From assembly GCA_014904985.1 (NCBI GenBank), contig MU128953.1, positions 124,001 to 188,000 on the forward strand: a DNA stretch of 64,000 nucleotides, given 5' to 3'. The notes beneath the pieces are model-generated. The model was not told the DNA's origin. It saw only the letters and a program-made list of their open reading frames with translations, and did not search any database. Positions 12,777 to 25,144 of this stretch are shown one piece after another (the first letter of the stretch is position 1; every line of letters starts with the position of its first letter). The translations under genes were made by a program, and so were the position numbers. This stretch comes from Hydnum rufescens UP504. Lineage: Eukaryota; Basidiomycota; Agaricomycetes; Cantharellales; Hydnaceae.

Positions 12777-13400
12777 TCAGGCCTCGGGAGTTTTCTTCGC
12801 CTTCTTAACTGCCACTGTGTTTTCCCTAATGCGCGAGCCAAAAGTATTAATGGTGAACTGTACATAAAATAGGACAAGCTGATCCACCTGAATCCATTTT
12901 TGAACCTCCTGGATACGTCCTTGAGATGTGCCATGCGGCCAGTCCCAGTGGTCTTTCTACGCTTAGCCTTCAGTCCCCAGTTATAGCTCCGAAGCTTGGC
13001 GGATGGGTATCCGCATTGTGCGCAGGCTAGGAGGACCTCCAATGTGAGCATTTACGCAAGCCAACAAATCCTAGAGTACACCAACTTTTGTGTTGTCGGT
13101 GGAAGGCACGGTTTCCGCATCGCCGGCACAGAGTATGAGTTTTTGTGTGCCGCTTACTGTGATTCAGAGGTGATCAGAATCCCAGATATTGGCTTGGAGA
13201 GGAACAGTGGCCAGCGTACCCAAATGATGAGGTACCTTTCGTCTACAGTATGAGGGTAGTCAGCATCTGGACTGCAAGTAATGCATCCATCACTTCCGGT
13301 GCCTCCAGCGAGCCCATTCGAATTGGAACACGTCGATGCGCCGTTTGGGCGTGCACACGGGAGTTCAGGAGCACAGGTACGAAATGTGGATACTTACCAT
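12777..13400 (-). CDS. RPL37: 60S ribosomal protein L37 (eL37)
   Basis: Small zinc-binding protein of the large ribosomal subunit. Five exons on the minus strand: 13400-13398, 13242-13220, 13156-13086, 13026-12888 and 12825-12777, giving 94 residues. Diagnostic stretches are [39 protein letters not shown] and [28 protein letters not shown]. The two CxxC pairs form the zinc ribbon. The first exon is the ATG codon alone, followed by a consensus GTAAGT donor and a 155-bp intron, long for this window. Fungal ribosomal protein genes often have a long first intron near the start codon. Confidence 0.96.
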
Positions 13401-13735
13401 GTTGCGACAGCGTGAGGGTCGGAATGGGGGCTACCCGGCAAATGCCGTACTGCAGACTAGTGGTGGTGCGACTCATATAGGCTGGACTTGGACTCGAGTT
13501 TGTGTGGCACGGTCCATTGGGTAGAATGAACCCACGTCAGACACTTTCAATAGTTAGCTAAACACTACACTACTGGATACACACAATTCAGGTCTAATCC
13601 ATATCAGTGTCCTATGGGGTGCTTGCTATTACAGTATCTCAATATCTGGGTGGCCTGAAAAATGGATTGGCTTGTAATTTTTACGGCTGGATCCTCTTTG
13701 AAAACCAGGGGACTACAGTCCCTGAGGAACTCAGG
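13401..13735. other. Intergenic region upstream of RPL37
   Basis: No gene is seen. It should contain the RPL37 promoter and the 3' end of the SWC5 transcript. Confidence 0.45.
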
Positions 13736-14688
13736 TCACCGCTTTCTCTTTCCTTTGGCGGCGTCAATATTCTCCCTCCTGCCCTCAACCCGCCCCAGGA
13801 AATCCATCTTAGCCAGAAACCCACCCCCACGTCTGTTGGCTTCGAGCTCGCTCTTGACATCGGTCGATTCGGACGAGATGTGTTCATTCCAGTCAAGTCT
13901 GGATTTTTCGAGTGCGCTGATCTTCTTGGGCCGTGAGGTGAGGAGGGCAGAGAGGCCTCCCGCCTTTTTAGGTCCAGTGGTCGTTGTTTTGGGTGTGATT
14001 CCAGAGATAGCGACAGAAGTACTGGTGGTGGGGGTCGATCGGATAGGCAGAGCCGGGGACGATGGACTTTGAGCCGATGTTGAGGGATGAAAGGGGGAAT
14101 GAGAACATGCCTCTGGCACAGAAGTAGATAGCATTGGAGAGGCAATGACATTCGGAGGATTCGCAGTCTGGGATGCCACCCACACCCGCGCATCATTGGA
14201 ATCTTCAGGCACTTCCATCATTTTACTGCCATATCGGGAGTTTAAGAGGCAACACTACATCTTGAATTCCGTGCAACATACATGATTTCCTCACCAGCGA
14301 ATTTGTATTTCTTCTCGATCTTTATCTTTTTCACTTCCATGGGCCGATCTACGGAAAGCGGAGTCGCGAGAGACGCCTGAAAGTTAGTCCATGCAATATC
14401 TCGGGCTCTGGCACGTCAAATGAAGACATGAAGCCCCCTGAGAACGATCCACGGCATGATAGGCACCATACTGACTTTTTCTCCTCCTCGGCTGTCCGTT
14501 CCTCTACTTTGAGGCGTTTCGGATCCGGTCCAGCCGCCTCTGAGCTTGAGTCTACATTCCCTGGTCAGTTACGTGAGAAGACGTGTATAGGATCATAACC
14601 CACCGCTTCCATTCCCCTCTTCCTCAGGCACGTAGTCTGAGTCATTTTCTGATTCGTCGTCGAGGAGGTTGTCTACGAGCTTAGACAT
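13736..14688 (-). CDS. SWC5: SWR1-complex subunit Swc5 / BCNT (craniofacial development protein 1 family)
   Basis: Nuclear subunit of the SWR1 chromatin remodeller that exchanges H2A for H2A.Z. Four exons on the minus strand: 14688-14604, 14560-14472, 14376-14282 and 14225-13736, giving 252 residues. The N-terminus is acidic (DDESENDSDYVPEEEG), as usual for histone-binding Swc5 proteins. A conserved KKYKFAGEE motif follows. The last ~65 residues match the BCNT-C domain, with LEKSRLDWNEH, GFLAKMDFLGRVEGRR and a basic end. Gene start is 43 bp from the likely PDS5 start on the other strand. Confidence 0.9.
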
Positions 14689-14731
14689 GAACGTTGACTA
14701 TGGCCTCAACGGCAAATTCCGAAACGCGTTG
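14689..14731. promoter_or_regulatory. Very short divergent region between SWC5 and PDS5
   Basis: Only 43 bp separate the SWC5 start codon (minus, 14688-14686) from the likely PDS5 start codon (plus, 14732). An in-frame ATG for PDS5 at 14687 even overlaps the SWC5 ATG in the sequence CATG, but 14732 fits the N-termini of relatives better. The two transcripts must therefore overlap at their 5' ends or start inside each other's coding sequence. Confidence 0.6.
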
Positions 14732-17700
14732 ATGGTCTCGCAAAGGGTTATGCCACAGCTGCAGTCGCTCAAGTTCAAGGAGAAGCTCCTCGGGAAGACT
14801 CAATCCAGTGATGCCCTGATTAAAAAGATAAAAGTGCGCGCGTTTCCTCTAGGATTCGATCTGCGCGCCTGAGATTATATCACAGACTTTACACTCCGAA
14901 ATGTCGATGATGGACCAAGACACCGTGAACACAAAGTCTTTGGCGACCGTCAGCAAGGATTTAATCAGCCAACAGATTATGCTGCACCGCGATAAGGGTG
15001 TCAAGGCCTATGCCGCTTGTTGCTTGGCCGATCTGCTCCGTCTATATGCTCCCGACGCACCATATACCGCACATGAACTAAGAGTAAGTCTTTCATTTCG
15101 ATTGGACCCATCTCTCAATTTACAGGCTTCCGTCCAGGACATCTTTCAATTCTTCTTCAGACAGCTTATCACTGGCCTCAAAGGAACAGATTCTCCGTGG
15201 TTCAGCGAATACGTGTATCTACTGGAATCCATGGCGTCCATCAAAACCGTTTGTTTAATACCAGATCTACCACATGGTGATGACCTGACCTCCGAGGTCT
15301 TCCGCGATTTTTTCGAACTTGTCAAGTATGCCCCTCTTACGCGTTTGCCTTGGCATGAGACCACTCCCGATCTCACCAATGTTACCTGTGCAGGTATGAT
15401 TTATCAAAGAAAGTGGAGCTTTTCATGTCAGACATATTGGTAGCTCTCATCGAAGAGAGCCCGTCTTTACCATCTGGTATCCTTGACATTCTCCTAGCGC
15501 AATTCACTTCCAAGGCTGCGGTGTGTCCTGTTTCTCCTATTTTTGGAATCCTCTGATCGTGGATATGTTTGCAGCGCCTGGATTATCCCACCTACCGATT
15601 GGCAGTAGACGTTTGTAAATCCACATCCGACAGACTTCAGGGCCTAGTCGCGCAGTATTTTACCGACGTAATAGTGCAACACGACACAGAAATTGATGAG
15701 AAGGACGATGTCAAAGCGGCCCATGAACTTATTATCCAGTTAAACCGCTCCTGCCCGGCTCTATTGAATAATGTCATACCTCAACTTGGCGAGGAATTAG
15801 CTGTGGACGATGTCGCCCTTCGAACAATGGCGACGCAGACGCTGGGGGAAATGTTTTCAGAAATTGCTGGTGAGGAGCTCGCCAAGAAATACCCGGCCAC
15901 ATGGAAGGCTTGGGTCACGCGGACGAGGGACAAGAGTACGGCTGTGCGCGTGGCCTTCATTGAAGCATGCCGCCGCTTGCTCTCGCATCATAACAGCTTA
16001 AGTATCGAAATCGAATGTGCGCACTCTTATGCTGTAGTATTCTTAGTCCAATGTATGCTGACCGGTGCTTGAAATAACAGCTGCGTTGCAAAGCAAGATG
16101 CTCGATATGGAAGAGAAAGTACGTGCCGCGACGTGCAAGATATTCTCCCAACTGGACTATGAGACTGCACTGCATCATATTAGTGTAGAACTTCTCAAGG
16201 CACTTTCCGACCGCATCATGGACAAGAAGGTGTGTTAATATTCCTGATTCGGGTTCCTATCATGTCCTGATGTGTCACTCCCAGACTTCTGTACAGCATG
16301 AGTCATTGAATTCCCTTGGTCAATTGTTCCGGCTTGCGTATCCCGAGATGTGAGCAGCCTGAGGCTGCCATCACTTGTAGAAGGCTAACGACTTCATCTC
16401 TTCCCTCTAGCGAAGCAAACGATCCGGCCGCTGTGGCACAGTTCGCGTGGATCCCTTCCGAGATCTTGCGGGCGGCAGTCCGAGGCGATGCAGATATAAA
16501 GTGCAGTCTCGTTGAAATCGTGTCTGCGCCTGAAGGTTAAATACTATTATTAGGTTAGGTGCTGAGACCACACTTTCTCAATACGTTTTGCCGTTACCGA
16601 CAAAAAGCGAAGACGAAAGTGTGTGGACGGACCAACTATTGGTGATTATGCGGCATCTCGATCACCATGGATCTCAAGCACTGTTATCTCTGTCCCCGAT
16701 TCAAGGAAGGTCCGGGGACCCTCTGTTTTATTTGTTTTTCTCCATATTACTTAGACCCCGTCTTGCCAGGCGGCCATTGCTGCTTCAATCATTCGTGGAT
16801 GCTTGTACCGATTTTAATGTAGGTTTTTTTTTCCCATATTCTGGACCGTTTCCTCGCCTGCGGCTGAACCTCACATGCACAGGGGGGGATCATTGATGAG
16901 AATGAAGAGAAAATTACAGCTAGGTTCAACTCGGCAGTGCAACAGCTATCAGGTGAGTACCCTTTTCCCTCCTTCAAGGCATTGAATCAAGTTCAAACCA
17001 TCCTCTAGTCCGATTCCCTGATCCAATCAAGGCTGCGGAAGATCTCAGAACGTTCGCAAAACTGAACGAGACTCGCCTGTACAAGTTAATGACCCTGTGT
17101 ATGGATCCTCAAACGGATCTCAGGACGCTTGTCAAGTCTATGGCGGGTTATCGGAGTCCTGACAGCTCAAGTCGTACACTGACTGTCTCCCGCACCATAA
17201 ATAGAACGAGTTCTCGCGTCGGATCGAGCAAGCTTCACCCTCGATACATGATACTTTGACCGGGCTCTTACGCCGCTCGAGCTTGCACTTCATCAATCAA
17301 TCATCTATCCCCACTTTAGTGCGGCGAGTTCAGCGACACGATAACGATCCGGAAGGCCGAGATAATGCTACCAAAATTCTCGAGCACATTAGCAAGCACT
17401 GTCCGGCTATATTTAAAGCGCATGTAGGCGAATTCAGCAAAGCACTCTCGGATGAAGAGAACGTTGCTCTTGTGGGAGTCTGCTTAAGAGCCTTGGGGGC
17501 CGTTGCGAGGTGGAATGAAACTTGCGCTCCAAGCGATAAGTGCGTTTCGTTGCAACACTCGACTTCCTTCGTTCTTGACTAGTGTGAGCCGTAGACGTAC
17601 TATTGACAAAGCAATGCGCTATGTATCGAGTCAGCACGGCAGCTTGGCTAAATTCGCTACGCGGCTGATTGCTCATACTAAGAACAAGGCGATCTTGTGC

Positions 17701-19724
17701 GAACAAGTCGTGGAGGTGAGAATTTTGATCTATGCTACAAAATATTTTCTAACCCACTATGAAGAAAATAACTAGAAATCTCAGAATCGTTGATGATCAC
17801 TGTTTGGAAGCCCATCTTTGTGTACTTGCCGAGATCGCTCGATCCGCCCCTGACGCTTTCGAAGGAAAAAGTGACGTAATCATTGCTTTCCTGATCAAAG
17901 AAGTGCTGGTCATCTCGCCTCCCCGCGACGAGGTTTGTGCAGGATGATGAAATGTATGCCTTTAATTCTAATGTACACCTTCGGCAGGTGAATCTCGAGG
18001 AGGAATGGGCCGAGGGAGAAGAGGCTCCGAGGGAGGCTAGACTGAAGATCGCAGCAGTCAAAATCTGTGTCAACCGATGTTTATCGCATGCTGGTCTCCC
18101 GTCGGCTCGCGATGTGGTGGAGCCCGTACTTAAGCTCCTTTTCGCTATCTTGGACAACATGGGCACGACCAAGCCAAATTTAGAGGATCAGTATGGACTT
18201 TCCCTTACTGGATGTTACGGTTGCTAATATCCGGCTCGTCCCAGTGCTCAAGTCAAAGCGCGTCTGCGATTACAAGCGTCGCACTCTTTACTGAAGCTCG
18301 CGACGAACCGCCTCTATTCCAGCGCGATAGGGCAGCAATTCATTAACGTTGCCCTTACGATGCAGGATCAGTCGTTCCAAGTTCGCATGGGCTTCCTCAC
18401 CAAGCTAATTACCTATCTTCAAGATCGGACTCTACATCCGCAATACCACATCATATTGTTCCTTACTGCTTTGGATCCCGAGGAAGAAATCGTCATGAGA
18501 GTGGGTGGTCCAGTTTGTCTCCAGTGACATACCCCAAATAATCTTGGGATGCCCCAGGCTCGGCACTTTGTAGTAGCGTACATGCAAAGATCACCAGCAG
18601 GTGAATTCTTAATTCTGCGCAAGGTTCAAGGGCCTGACCATGATCACCTCATCTTATGGTTGACAGAAATACGCCTGACTAACTTTGAAATGACACTACC
18701 ACGTCTCCTATATCTCATCGCCCTTCACCCTGATTTCTCCATGGAGTTGGAGAGTCTGAAGGATACTTCAGAGTGAGTAAACAGGGTCCCTCACTTGGCC
18801 ATGTGCCTGACTTCCCACAGTTATTTGGATCTCTACTTCGACATCATCTTAACGGCAGACAACATTCATCTCCTCACTTTCTTGGCACAAAAGGTGAAAA
18901 GTGTACGTGTGGAGTCCCACACAAAAAGCGAAGTAGGCCGAAATCCCCTGAAGTCTATCAGTAAGTCTGTCGGTGATACTTATCTCGCTTCTTATTAGAA
19001 TTTATATGCCGTCAGCGAGTTGGCGCAGCACAAGATCCGAACAAGGGCTCTTCGTCATTCATGGAGCACAAACGCATATCCAGGGAAAATATCAATGCCT
19101 TCTGATATTTTTAGAGCCCTACCGAGTTCCGAGGTTGCTGCAAAGGTCAGTCATCTATTGCAACATATCGTACGCGTGCAAATCGATTGATATACTGGGC
19201 GAAATAGATTCAGAAAACTGTGTACCTTCCCGAGGAAAAAATTGAGTGGTTGGATCAACAATCCAAATTGACGCATGTCAAACCGGTAGCGAAGGTGATG
19301 AGATCTGCGTCCGAGGGATTTATTGATAATATTGACTTGGGTTTGGCAGACTCGCACTGGTACCATAACCGGAACTCGGAAACGGAAGTCACCCAATGTA
19401 AAGGCTCGGTACGTCAATCATCCTGCATCCCCTCCCATGTTGCCAATGCATATTGCCTTCAGTCGGCGGACAAAACGGCGGAAGAAGGCATCCGAGGAGG
19501 ATTCCTCGAGTGAAGTTGACCCTGACAGTGACGGCGAGGACTCTGAAGACCCAATTGAAGAAGATACGGAGTTACCATCCTCGCCTCCAGCCAAGACTGA
19601 TGACCCAGATGAAGGAATGCATTCTGACGATGTGCCAACAAAAGACACCAAGCTCGGAAGGGGTGCTCCGAGAAAAGCCAAGGTTCGCGGAGCTATTTAT
19701 CTTGAAAGGGCTATTTATGAATAG
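14732..19724 (+). CDS. PDS5: Sister chromatid cohesion protein Pds5
   Basis: HEAT-repeat regulator of the cohesin ring, acting on chromosomes in the nucleus. About 20 exons run from ATG 14732 to a stop 19722-19724. Family landmarks in order: LKFKEKLLGK, DQDTVNTKSLATVSKDLI, KGVKAYAACCLADLLRLYAPDAPY, then many alpha-helical repeats, VLPLPTKSEDESVWTDQLL, FAKLNETRLYKLMTLCMDPQ, KSDVIIAFLIKEVL, HPDFS, NLYAVSELAQHKIRTRA, VYLPEE. The C-terminus is a charged, Ser/Asp/Glu-rich tail with basic patches. Two splice sites are uncertain: the intron ending at 17204, which fits best as a GC-AG intron (17143-17204), and the acceptor near 17764-17784. No disabling break was found. Confidence 0.92.
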
Positions 19725-20084
19725 TTTGGTAGACCCTAGCAGCACAAACGACGAAGAGACGAAGTGGAAAATGATTTTTGTTTTCCTAGCTCTCTTTATC
19801 CGTATCTTCTACATGTTTCATTCTTATTTTCTGCCTAGGCGTAATATTGTATTGGGTATGGTGGTGTACGAATATGTACTACGTTGTGAGATTCTGTGAC
19901 CAGAGGCGGACTTCGCCGAAGTTTGGGAGATCAATTTTGGTTGATAATCATGGGCGTTAAGACGACTGGTGCGTTATGTGAAGGATGCTGTCACACGGCA
20001 CTGGCGAGCTGGTCTTATATCACAGATTGGTCGCTATATGGGGGTGCAGAGTCTCTGGACACTCGGCCTCGTCGTACTATCTCG
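19725..20084. other. Intergenic region and probable leader of the desaturase gene
   Basis: No independent gene is seen. An open frame continues upstream of the chosen desaturase start to about 19896, including an ATG near 19950, but the extra residues match nothing known in the family. Confidence 0.4.
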
Positions 20085-21417
20085 ATGCAACCAAGCGGTC
20101 ATCCCCCCGCCCGCGGACACCCAAAGGAACCTTCGGACTTTTTGTGGCTTATGACGGAAGAGCCCCACCGGAGTCGCAGAATGGCTATCCTGAAGGCTCA
20201 TCCTGAGGTGCGTTATGATTAAAACATCCAAGACTTCAGTGATCTCAAGGCACCATTGGATAAACAGGTCACAAAACTCATGGGGTATGAACCTTTGACT
20301 AAATGGATCGTCTTAGTTGTGATAACACTTCAGATTGGCGTCGCATACCTCTTGCGGAATACACACCCATCCACGCTGATCTATTTGCTACTTGCCTATG
20401 TTATCGGAGGGACAGCGAACCACAACCTCTTTCTGGCAATACACGAGATAACACACAACCTGGCTTTTAAGGGTGTCAAGTCGAATAAAATATTCGCCAT
20501 CGTTGCGAATTTCCCAATTGGACTACCTTTTGCAATGATGTTTAAGGTTCGTAGCTGTTCATCCGTACCAATCATAGATTTATCATTTTTTGTCTTATAG
20601 CCTTATCACCTTGAGCACCATAAACAGTTGGGCGAAGATGGTGTCGACACGGATCTGCCCACGCGATTCGAAGCCTTGCTGTTGCGGAATGTAGCTGGCA
20701 AAGCGTTCTTTGCGTGGGGATCGTTTCGCTTTGCAACATTGTTTCGTTTCTCATCCGAGATTTGTGTCTCAGGACTTTCCAGCTTTTGTTCTACGCTATT
20801 CGCCCAGGTTTTCTTCGAAGTCAAAAGCTCACGGTATGGCACTTTTTGAACATCGGGGCCCAAATAGCCTTCGATCTGCTTGTCGTCCGGACTATGGGAA
20901 AGGGCGTACTCGTATACTTCATCATGTCCTCACTTTTCGCTGGCAGCCTCCATCCTTGTGCGGGCCACTTCATCGGGGAGCATTACTTGTGGGACGGCCA
21001 AGAACAAGAAACGTATAGCTATTATGGGCCGTTAAATATCCTTGCGTACAATGTTTGTCTGCTTTTTTATCTCCCTTGAAACCTTCAATCTAATCCCGAC
21101 CACTTCAGGTAGGATACCACAACGAGCATCACGACTTCCCGTCCATTCCGTGGACGCGTCTTCCAAAACTTCGGGCTCTGGCCCCTGAAATATACGATGC
21201 GATTCCATCGCATCCATCTTGGCCCATGATCATCTTTAACTTTATTTTCGACACCAACGTAGACCTGTTTTCCAGAGCGAAGCGCGTTCCCAGGACGCCA
21301 GTTCCTACGCCTCGATTGCAACATATCTCTAAATCACCCTCTCCCCGGGAGATGAATGAGGACGACGAGGACATCCTTGTCACCCGGGGATATGCCGACT
21401 CAGGGAAACTTGACTAG
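20085..21417 (+). CDS. Sphingolipid delta(4)-desaturase
   Basis: Membrane di-iron desaturase (DES1 type) that introduces the 4,5-trans double bond in dihydroceramide in the endoplasmic reticulum. Five exons: 20085-20207, 20268-20546, 20601-20713, 20773-21052 and 21109-21417, giving 367 residues. The Lipid_DES N-terminal signature [24 protein letters not shown] precedes four or so hydrophobic segments. The three histidine boxes are complete: HEITH (100-104), HLEHH (137-141) and HNEHH (269-273). The phrase [17 protein letters not shown] is typical of the family. A hydrophilic tail of about 40 residues follows the domain. Confidence 0.93.
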
Positions 21418-21732
21418 AGACAAGTAGACTCTGTACATTTCTTATTATCTGCGTAATCTACTATGGGTGCCATGTGTGCACTTCCATAGGGCACCGAGGA
21501 GATTGTCTCTCCAATTTGTAGAACGCAGCTGCGAATCTCTCGGAAGATATGAAAGTACATCTTGTGCATCCCCTTGCACGATTGATCAACGCATTTGAAA
21601 AGTAGATGAAAGACAGCGTGTGCTATGCTCAAGCACAACGAGGGATTGAACCTAAAATGAGCACCAAAATTGAACTTCCATCATTAGGCAAAGGTGATAG
21701 CGTTTGTTTGTTTGCATCGAGCCCTCAAACCT
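21418..21732. other. Intergenic region
   Basis: No gene is seen. Short frames at the right end belong to the 5' side of the Gly/Arg-rich gene and lack support. Confidence 0.4.
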
Positions 21733-22712
21733 ATGCAGACTGGAAGTACACAAAGGCGAAATAAACCTCGGGGAGGGCTTGGGAAATATCTCCGTGCTAG
21801 TGGGAGAGGACGCGGACGGGGCCGTGGTGCAGCGTTCACCGAGCGTCTTGTGCTTGATGATGAAGAAACAATCGAACTCACGGAGGAGGAGGCGCAAACC
21901 CTTGAGGTTAGTCAAATATTCGTTGGCTTATAGTTTCCACATGTTTATGGTTGTCTACTATACAAATACAACAGTCTAAGTTCGCACGACGCACACTGTA
22001 CAGTAATGCAGACCGATATGCGGAGTCTGAACCGCGTAAGCACCATCGGTCTGCCACGACTTGTGCTGATTGACCGCATTTCCGAAGCCCCGAATTCCGA
22101 CCAGGAATCTGAGCCGGAGGTCGATCTTTCTGGTTTCCTCGCTCTGCAACGTGCCAGACCAGACACCGAAAATGATCATTTACAAATTTCCCCGTTGACT
22201 TCAACTACACCTGCACTTTCTCGTAGTCTTAAAAATGTTGGGGAAGAAGCCAGCGACGACGATGTCGATCACACATTAGCGGTCCTTATGTCTTCCTCAG
22301 GTCTCAGGAAAAGCGCAGATTCTGAAGTTCGGAAAGGGAACAAGCGGGTCGTGGAATGGGGGGAAGACATGGAGACCATGCAACGTGAAACGAAAGCAGC
22401 TGAAGCCATGCGAGGTGTGTCACTATGTCTTCGTGTGGTGTGGCTGTCTGGAGACACGTACCTCGATTCTCTTTCCTTCAGATCTCAAGAGCCGACTGCA
22501 GGGTTCTTCGAAGTTTGGGAGCCCTCCATTGACGTCCTCATTCCGGGCGAAACGAGGTGCGCACATCTGGCGTGATGACGTTGCAGCGACGCACAATTGA
22601 AAGTTCACGATTCAAAGGGAAATCCCCTATAGCCGGCCATCGAGTTCCCGCGGACGAAGTTCAGCTCAAAGAGGATGACATGGAGGCATTTCTGGACGAT
22701 CTTTTAGGTTGA
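21733..22712 (+). CDS. Gly/Arg-rich conserved protein of unknown function
   Basis: Starts NKPRGGLGKYLRASGRGRGRGRG, then an acidic segment, SKFARRTLYSNADRYAESE, and EPEVDLSGFLALQR. Ends in an acidic helix, VQLKEDDMEAFLDDLLG. Introns near 21904-21974, 22037-22087 and 22416-22481 have good splice signals and keep the frame. A fourth junction near 22555-22590 does not: the only nearby GT-AG pair would be about 30 bp long and shifts the frame. Either an intron was missed or there is a 1-nt error or mutation. The N-terminal and C-terminal motifs look conserved, but I cannot name the family. Confidence 0.65.
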
Positions 22713-22931
22713 GTCTCTTCCTTGATGACTGCATCTGGTGCGTATGCATGCATATTCCATACAGGGATGTGCAGAATTCGAAGTCAAGTTCCCCAGTAAT
22801 GTATCTGAAAGGTGTGGTTTTGGTAATCTGACAAAATAGGCAAATGATATGGGGGGTTGGATATTTTTGAAAAGTACGAAGAGCAGTGGCTACCCCTGCA
22901 CTAAAAAAAAGGCCCACGCTCACTCCAATGG

Positions 22932-25144
22932 TCATAGATTCCACAATTCCGGAGAGAGATCCACGACGTCACTTGAGTGATTTTGAGATGCCATGTTCAC
23001 ATCACCAGATGGCGCGGGAGGGTGCAACCAAGCGTAGATCTCATTCTGGGCTTCACGAAGCGAATGCTGGAGCATACCCTTACGGGATTCTTTCCAATAT
23101 TTCGCCCCCATTGAGTTGATCCATCCTTGCTGAAGACCACCCAGGGACAATAAGACGAGAACACGATTGTCCCGATCCACATCTGCCAACGTGATACTAC
23201 TTCGTGGCGTTTTTGATATCATCTGCCGTCAGTCCAACGAGCGGATTTGAGAGGATGTCGGGGTAATATCGACCGGCAATCAATGGCGCAGGAAAAGTGA
23301 TCTCTGTTCCTGGTTTGGTGATTTGGCGAAATTTGAATCCTGGAGGAGGCTTGGGCAGTGGATATTGTTCAACGTCTGCCCTGCCTTTTCCCTTCGTAGA
23401 GGAAGGCATCGCAGGGCTAGAGAGCTGAGACAAAGAGGACGGATGTTTGGGCTCTCGGGAAGAGATAGGCTCTGGAGCCTCTTCAAAATCCAGGTCAACG
23501 GTCTCGTATATTGACCCGGCCACTTTGCACGATCCGCCCAACGTCTGAAGCTCGTCTGGTGGATGATCCACGTAGATAGACTCGATGCGAAAGAAAAGTA
23601 GTCGCCGCTCGTGGTGTTCCTCGGTGGAGGCAGGAGGCTTGAAAGCTGTCCTTATTTCGAGAGGGAACTTGGATCGTTCGGGTTTTATACGTACAAGGTC
23701 TCCTGTCCATAGTTTCTCCGCACCCCACCACAGGCCTTGATAACGATGATGAGCCTTGATCCCAGACGCCAAGTCCGAGAATCCATTACCGGGAGGTATG
23801 TTGGCCCCACCAGATGATTCTTGAGAATAGAATATCCATTTCCCAATTGGCTTGAAATAGGTCGTAAGAAACTCATTGATGCGAACAGCGAGGATATATG
23901 GGCCGAGGGCATCCTCAAATTTCGGTGCATCGGGATATGGATGATCATCGAAAGAGGAAGTCTGCAAAGGCCTGAAAGAGGTGAATTCGGATAGGTCATG
24001 AGACAAATTCGGTGGCGGTTGAAACACGTGCAGGCGCTGTGATAGGGCTCCCGATTGGACGTAGGCCTGATGCGGTAAGATCCGAGCCTCTGGAAACACA
24101 TGAGCCTGGTGGACCGCCAGAAAGTGGATGGTATATGCGTGATTTTGATATGGAACGAAGGAATCATCAGATGAATGGTTAACTTCAACCTGAAGATGAA
24201 TTTCCCCAACAATGCCTGGCCAAAAGGTTATCTGCTCGGCGTCGTTCTGTCCGCAAATGGGAGGGTCAAGGGCCGCCCAGACTAATTCCCCTCTGCGATA
24301 GTAACGCCCACTGATTAAATCGTTGTGGAGTTCCGTGAGTACGTGTTGAGTGGGAGAATCAAACATTTGCGCGGGGACCTGAGTCTTTCGCGAGACAACC
24401 CGAGGAGCAGGGCCGGCCGGCGACTAATGCTGGAGGACCGTGGGGAAGAAAGCCGACTATTGGCATGGAAACCAAGGGAGGCAGATATATCTTTCTGGAA
24501 CTTGGAGCTAGAACAGTATTTGCATTGGCAGGGCGCGGTGCTTTGCTCATATAACCATTTGGCGTGAGGTAGAAATTCAGGAATTGAGCGAAACCTGTAC
24601 AGCTTGCTTGAATTATCGGGTCCTGCATCCAAAGTCATTTAATAGAGGACGAAGGCGCTAGGATGAAGAAGCCACATACCAAATAAATAAACATCATGTC
24701 GAATCTTCCCTCCGGTGGGTCCTTTATTATGGTCATAGAATTCATAACCATGGGGGAATCCGTCCATGAGATATCCGTCACTGTGGTAAGCTAGAGAAAT
24801 GTCTCATTAGATAAAGACGCGGGTCGTCACAAGTTCCACTAACGTCGATGATCTACCACTTCAGCCAGATAGGTGCCCACCTTTCTCCTCCAATCAAAGT
24901 GGATACTGTCAATAGGTTGGAGGAGTTTCATGAAGTTTATTTCCCCGTCATCCCCCACTAGGAGGAACGAGACTTATCAACGCCATTCGTAAGAGAGAAT
25001 TGACGCGGGAAGTTCACCTCGCTCAACTGTATTGGTAGGAAATTTGTACCGCCCTTTGGCATCAGTCCGGGGCCATGTTAATATTCGATCAGGAGGGAAC
25101 GCCGCCTGCTGGGGAGTCAAATGTTGACTAGCACCAGCAGTCAT
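22932..25144 (-). CDS. Clr2-like transcriptional silencing protein
   Basis: Resembles cryptic loci regulator 2, a subunit of the fission-yeast SHREC silencing complex. Exons on the minus strand: 25144-25018, 24957-24844, 24790-24680, 24622-24379, then a long exon from 24310. The N-terminal domain includes WPRTDAKGRYKFPTNTVE, DGYLMDGFPHGYEFYDH, KLYRFRSIPEFLPHAKWL and a CQCKYC cysteine cluster. The C-terminal domain includes RYYRRGELVWAAL, FWPGIVGE, YQGLWWGAEKLWTGDLVRI and AGRYYPDIL. The frame changes near 23200: the end of the protein (LSLGGLQQGWINSMGAKYWKESRK) lies in another frame down to 22932. No intron of normal length joins the frames while keeping the conserved AGRYYPDIL. An odd intron, a sequencing error or a true frameshift are all possible. 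Confidence 0.78.

Noticed and set aside
15000..19700. Minus-strand and alternate-frame open frames across PDS5
   Set aside because: They are shadows of PDS5 exons, with no splice logic or family match of their own.
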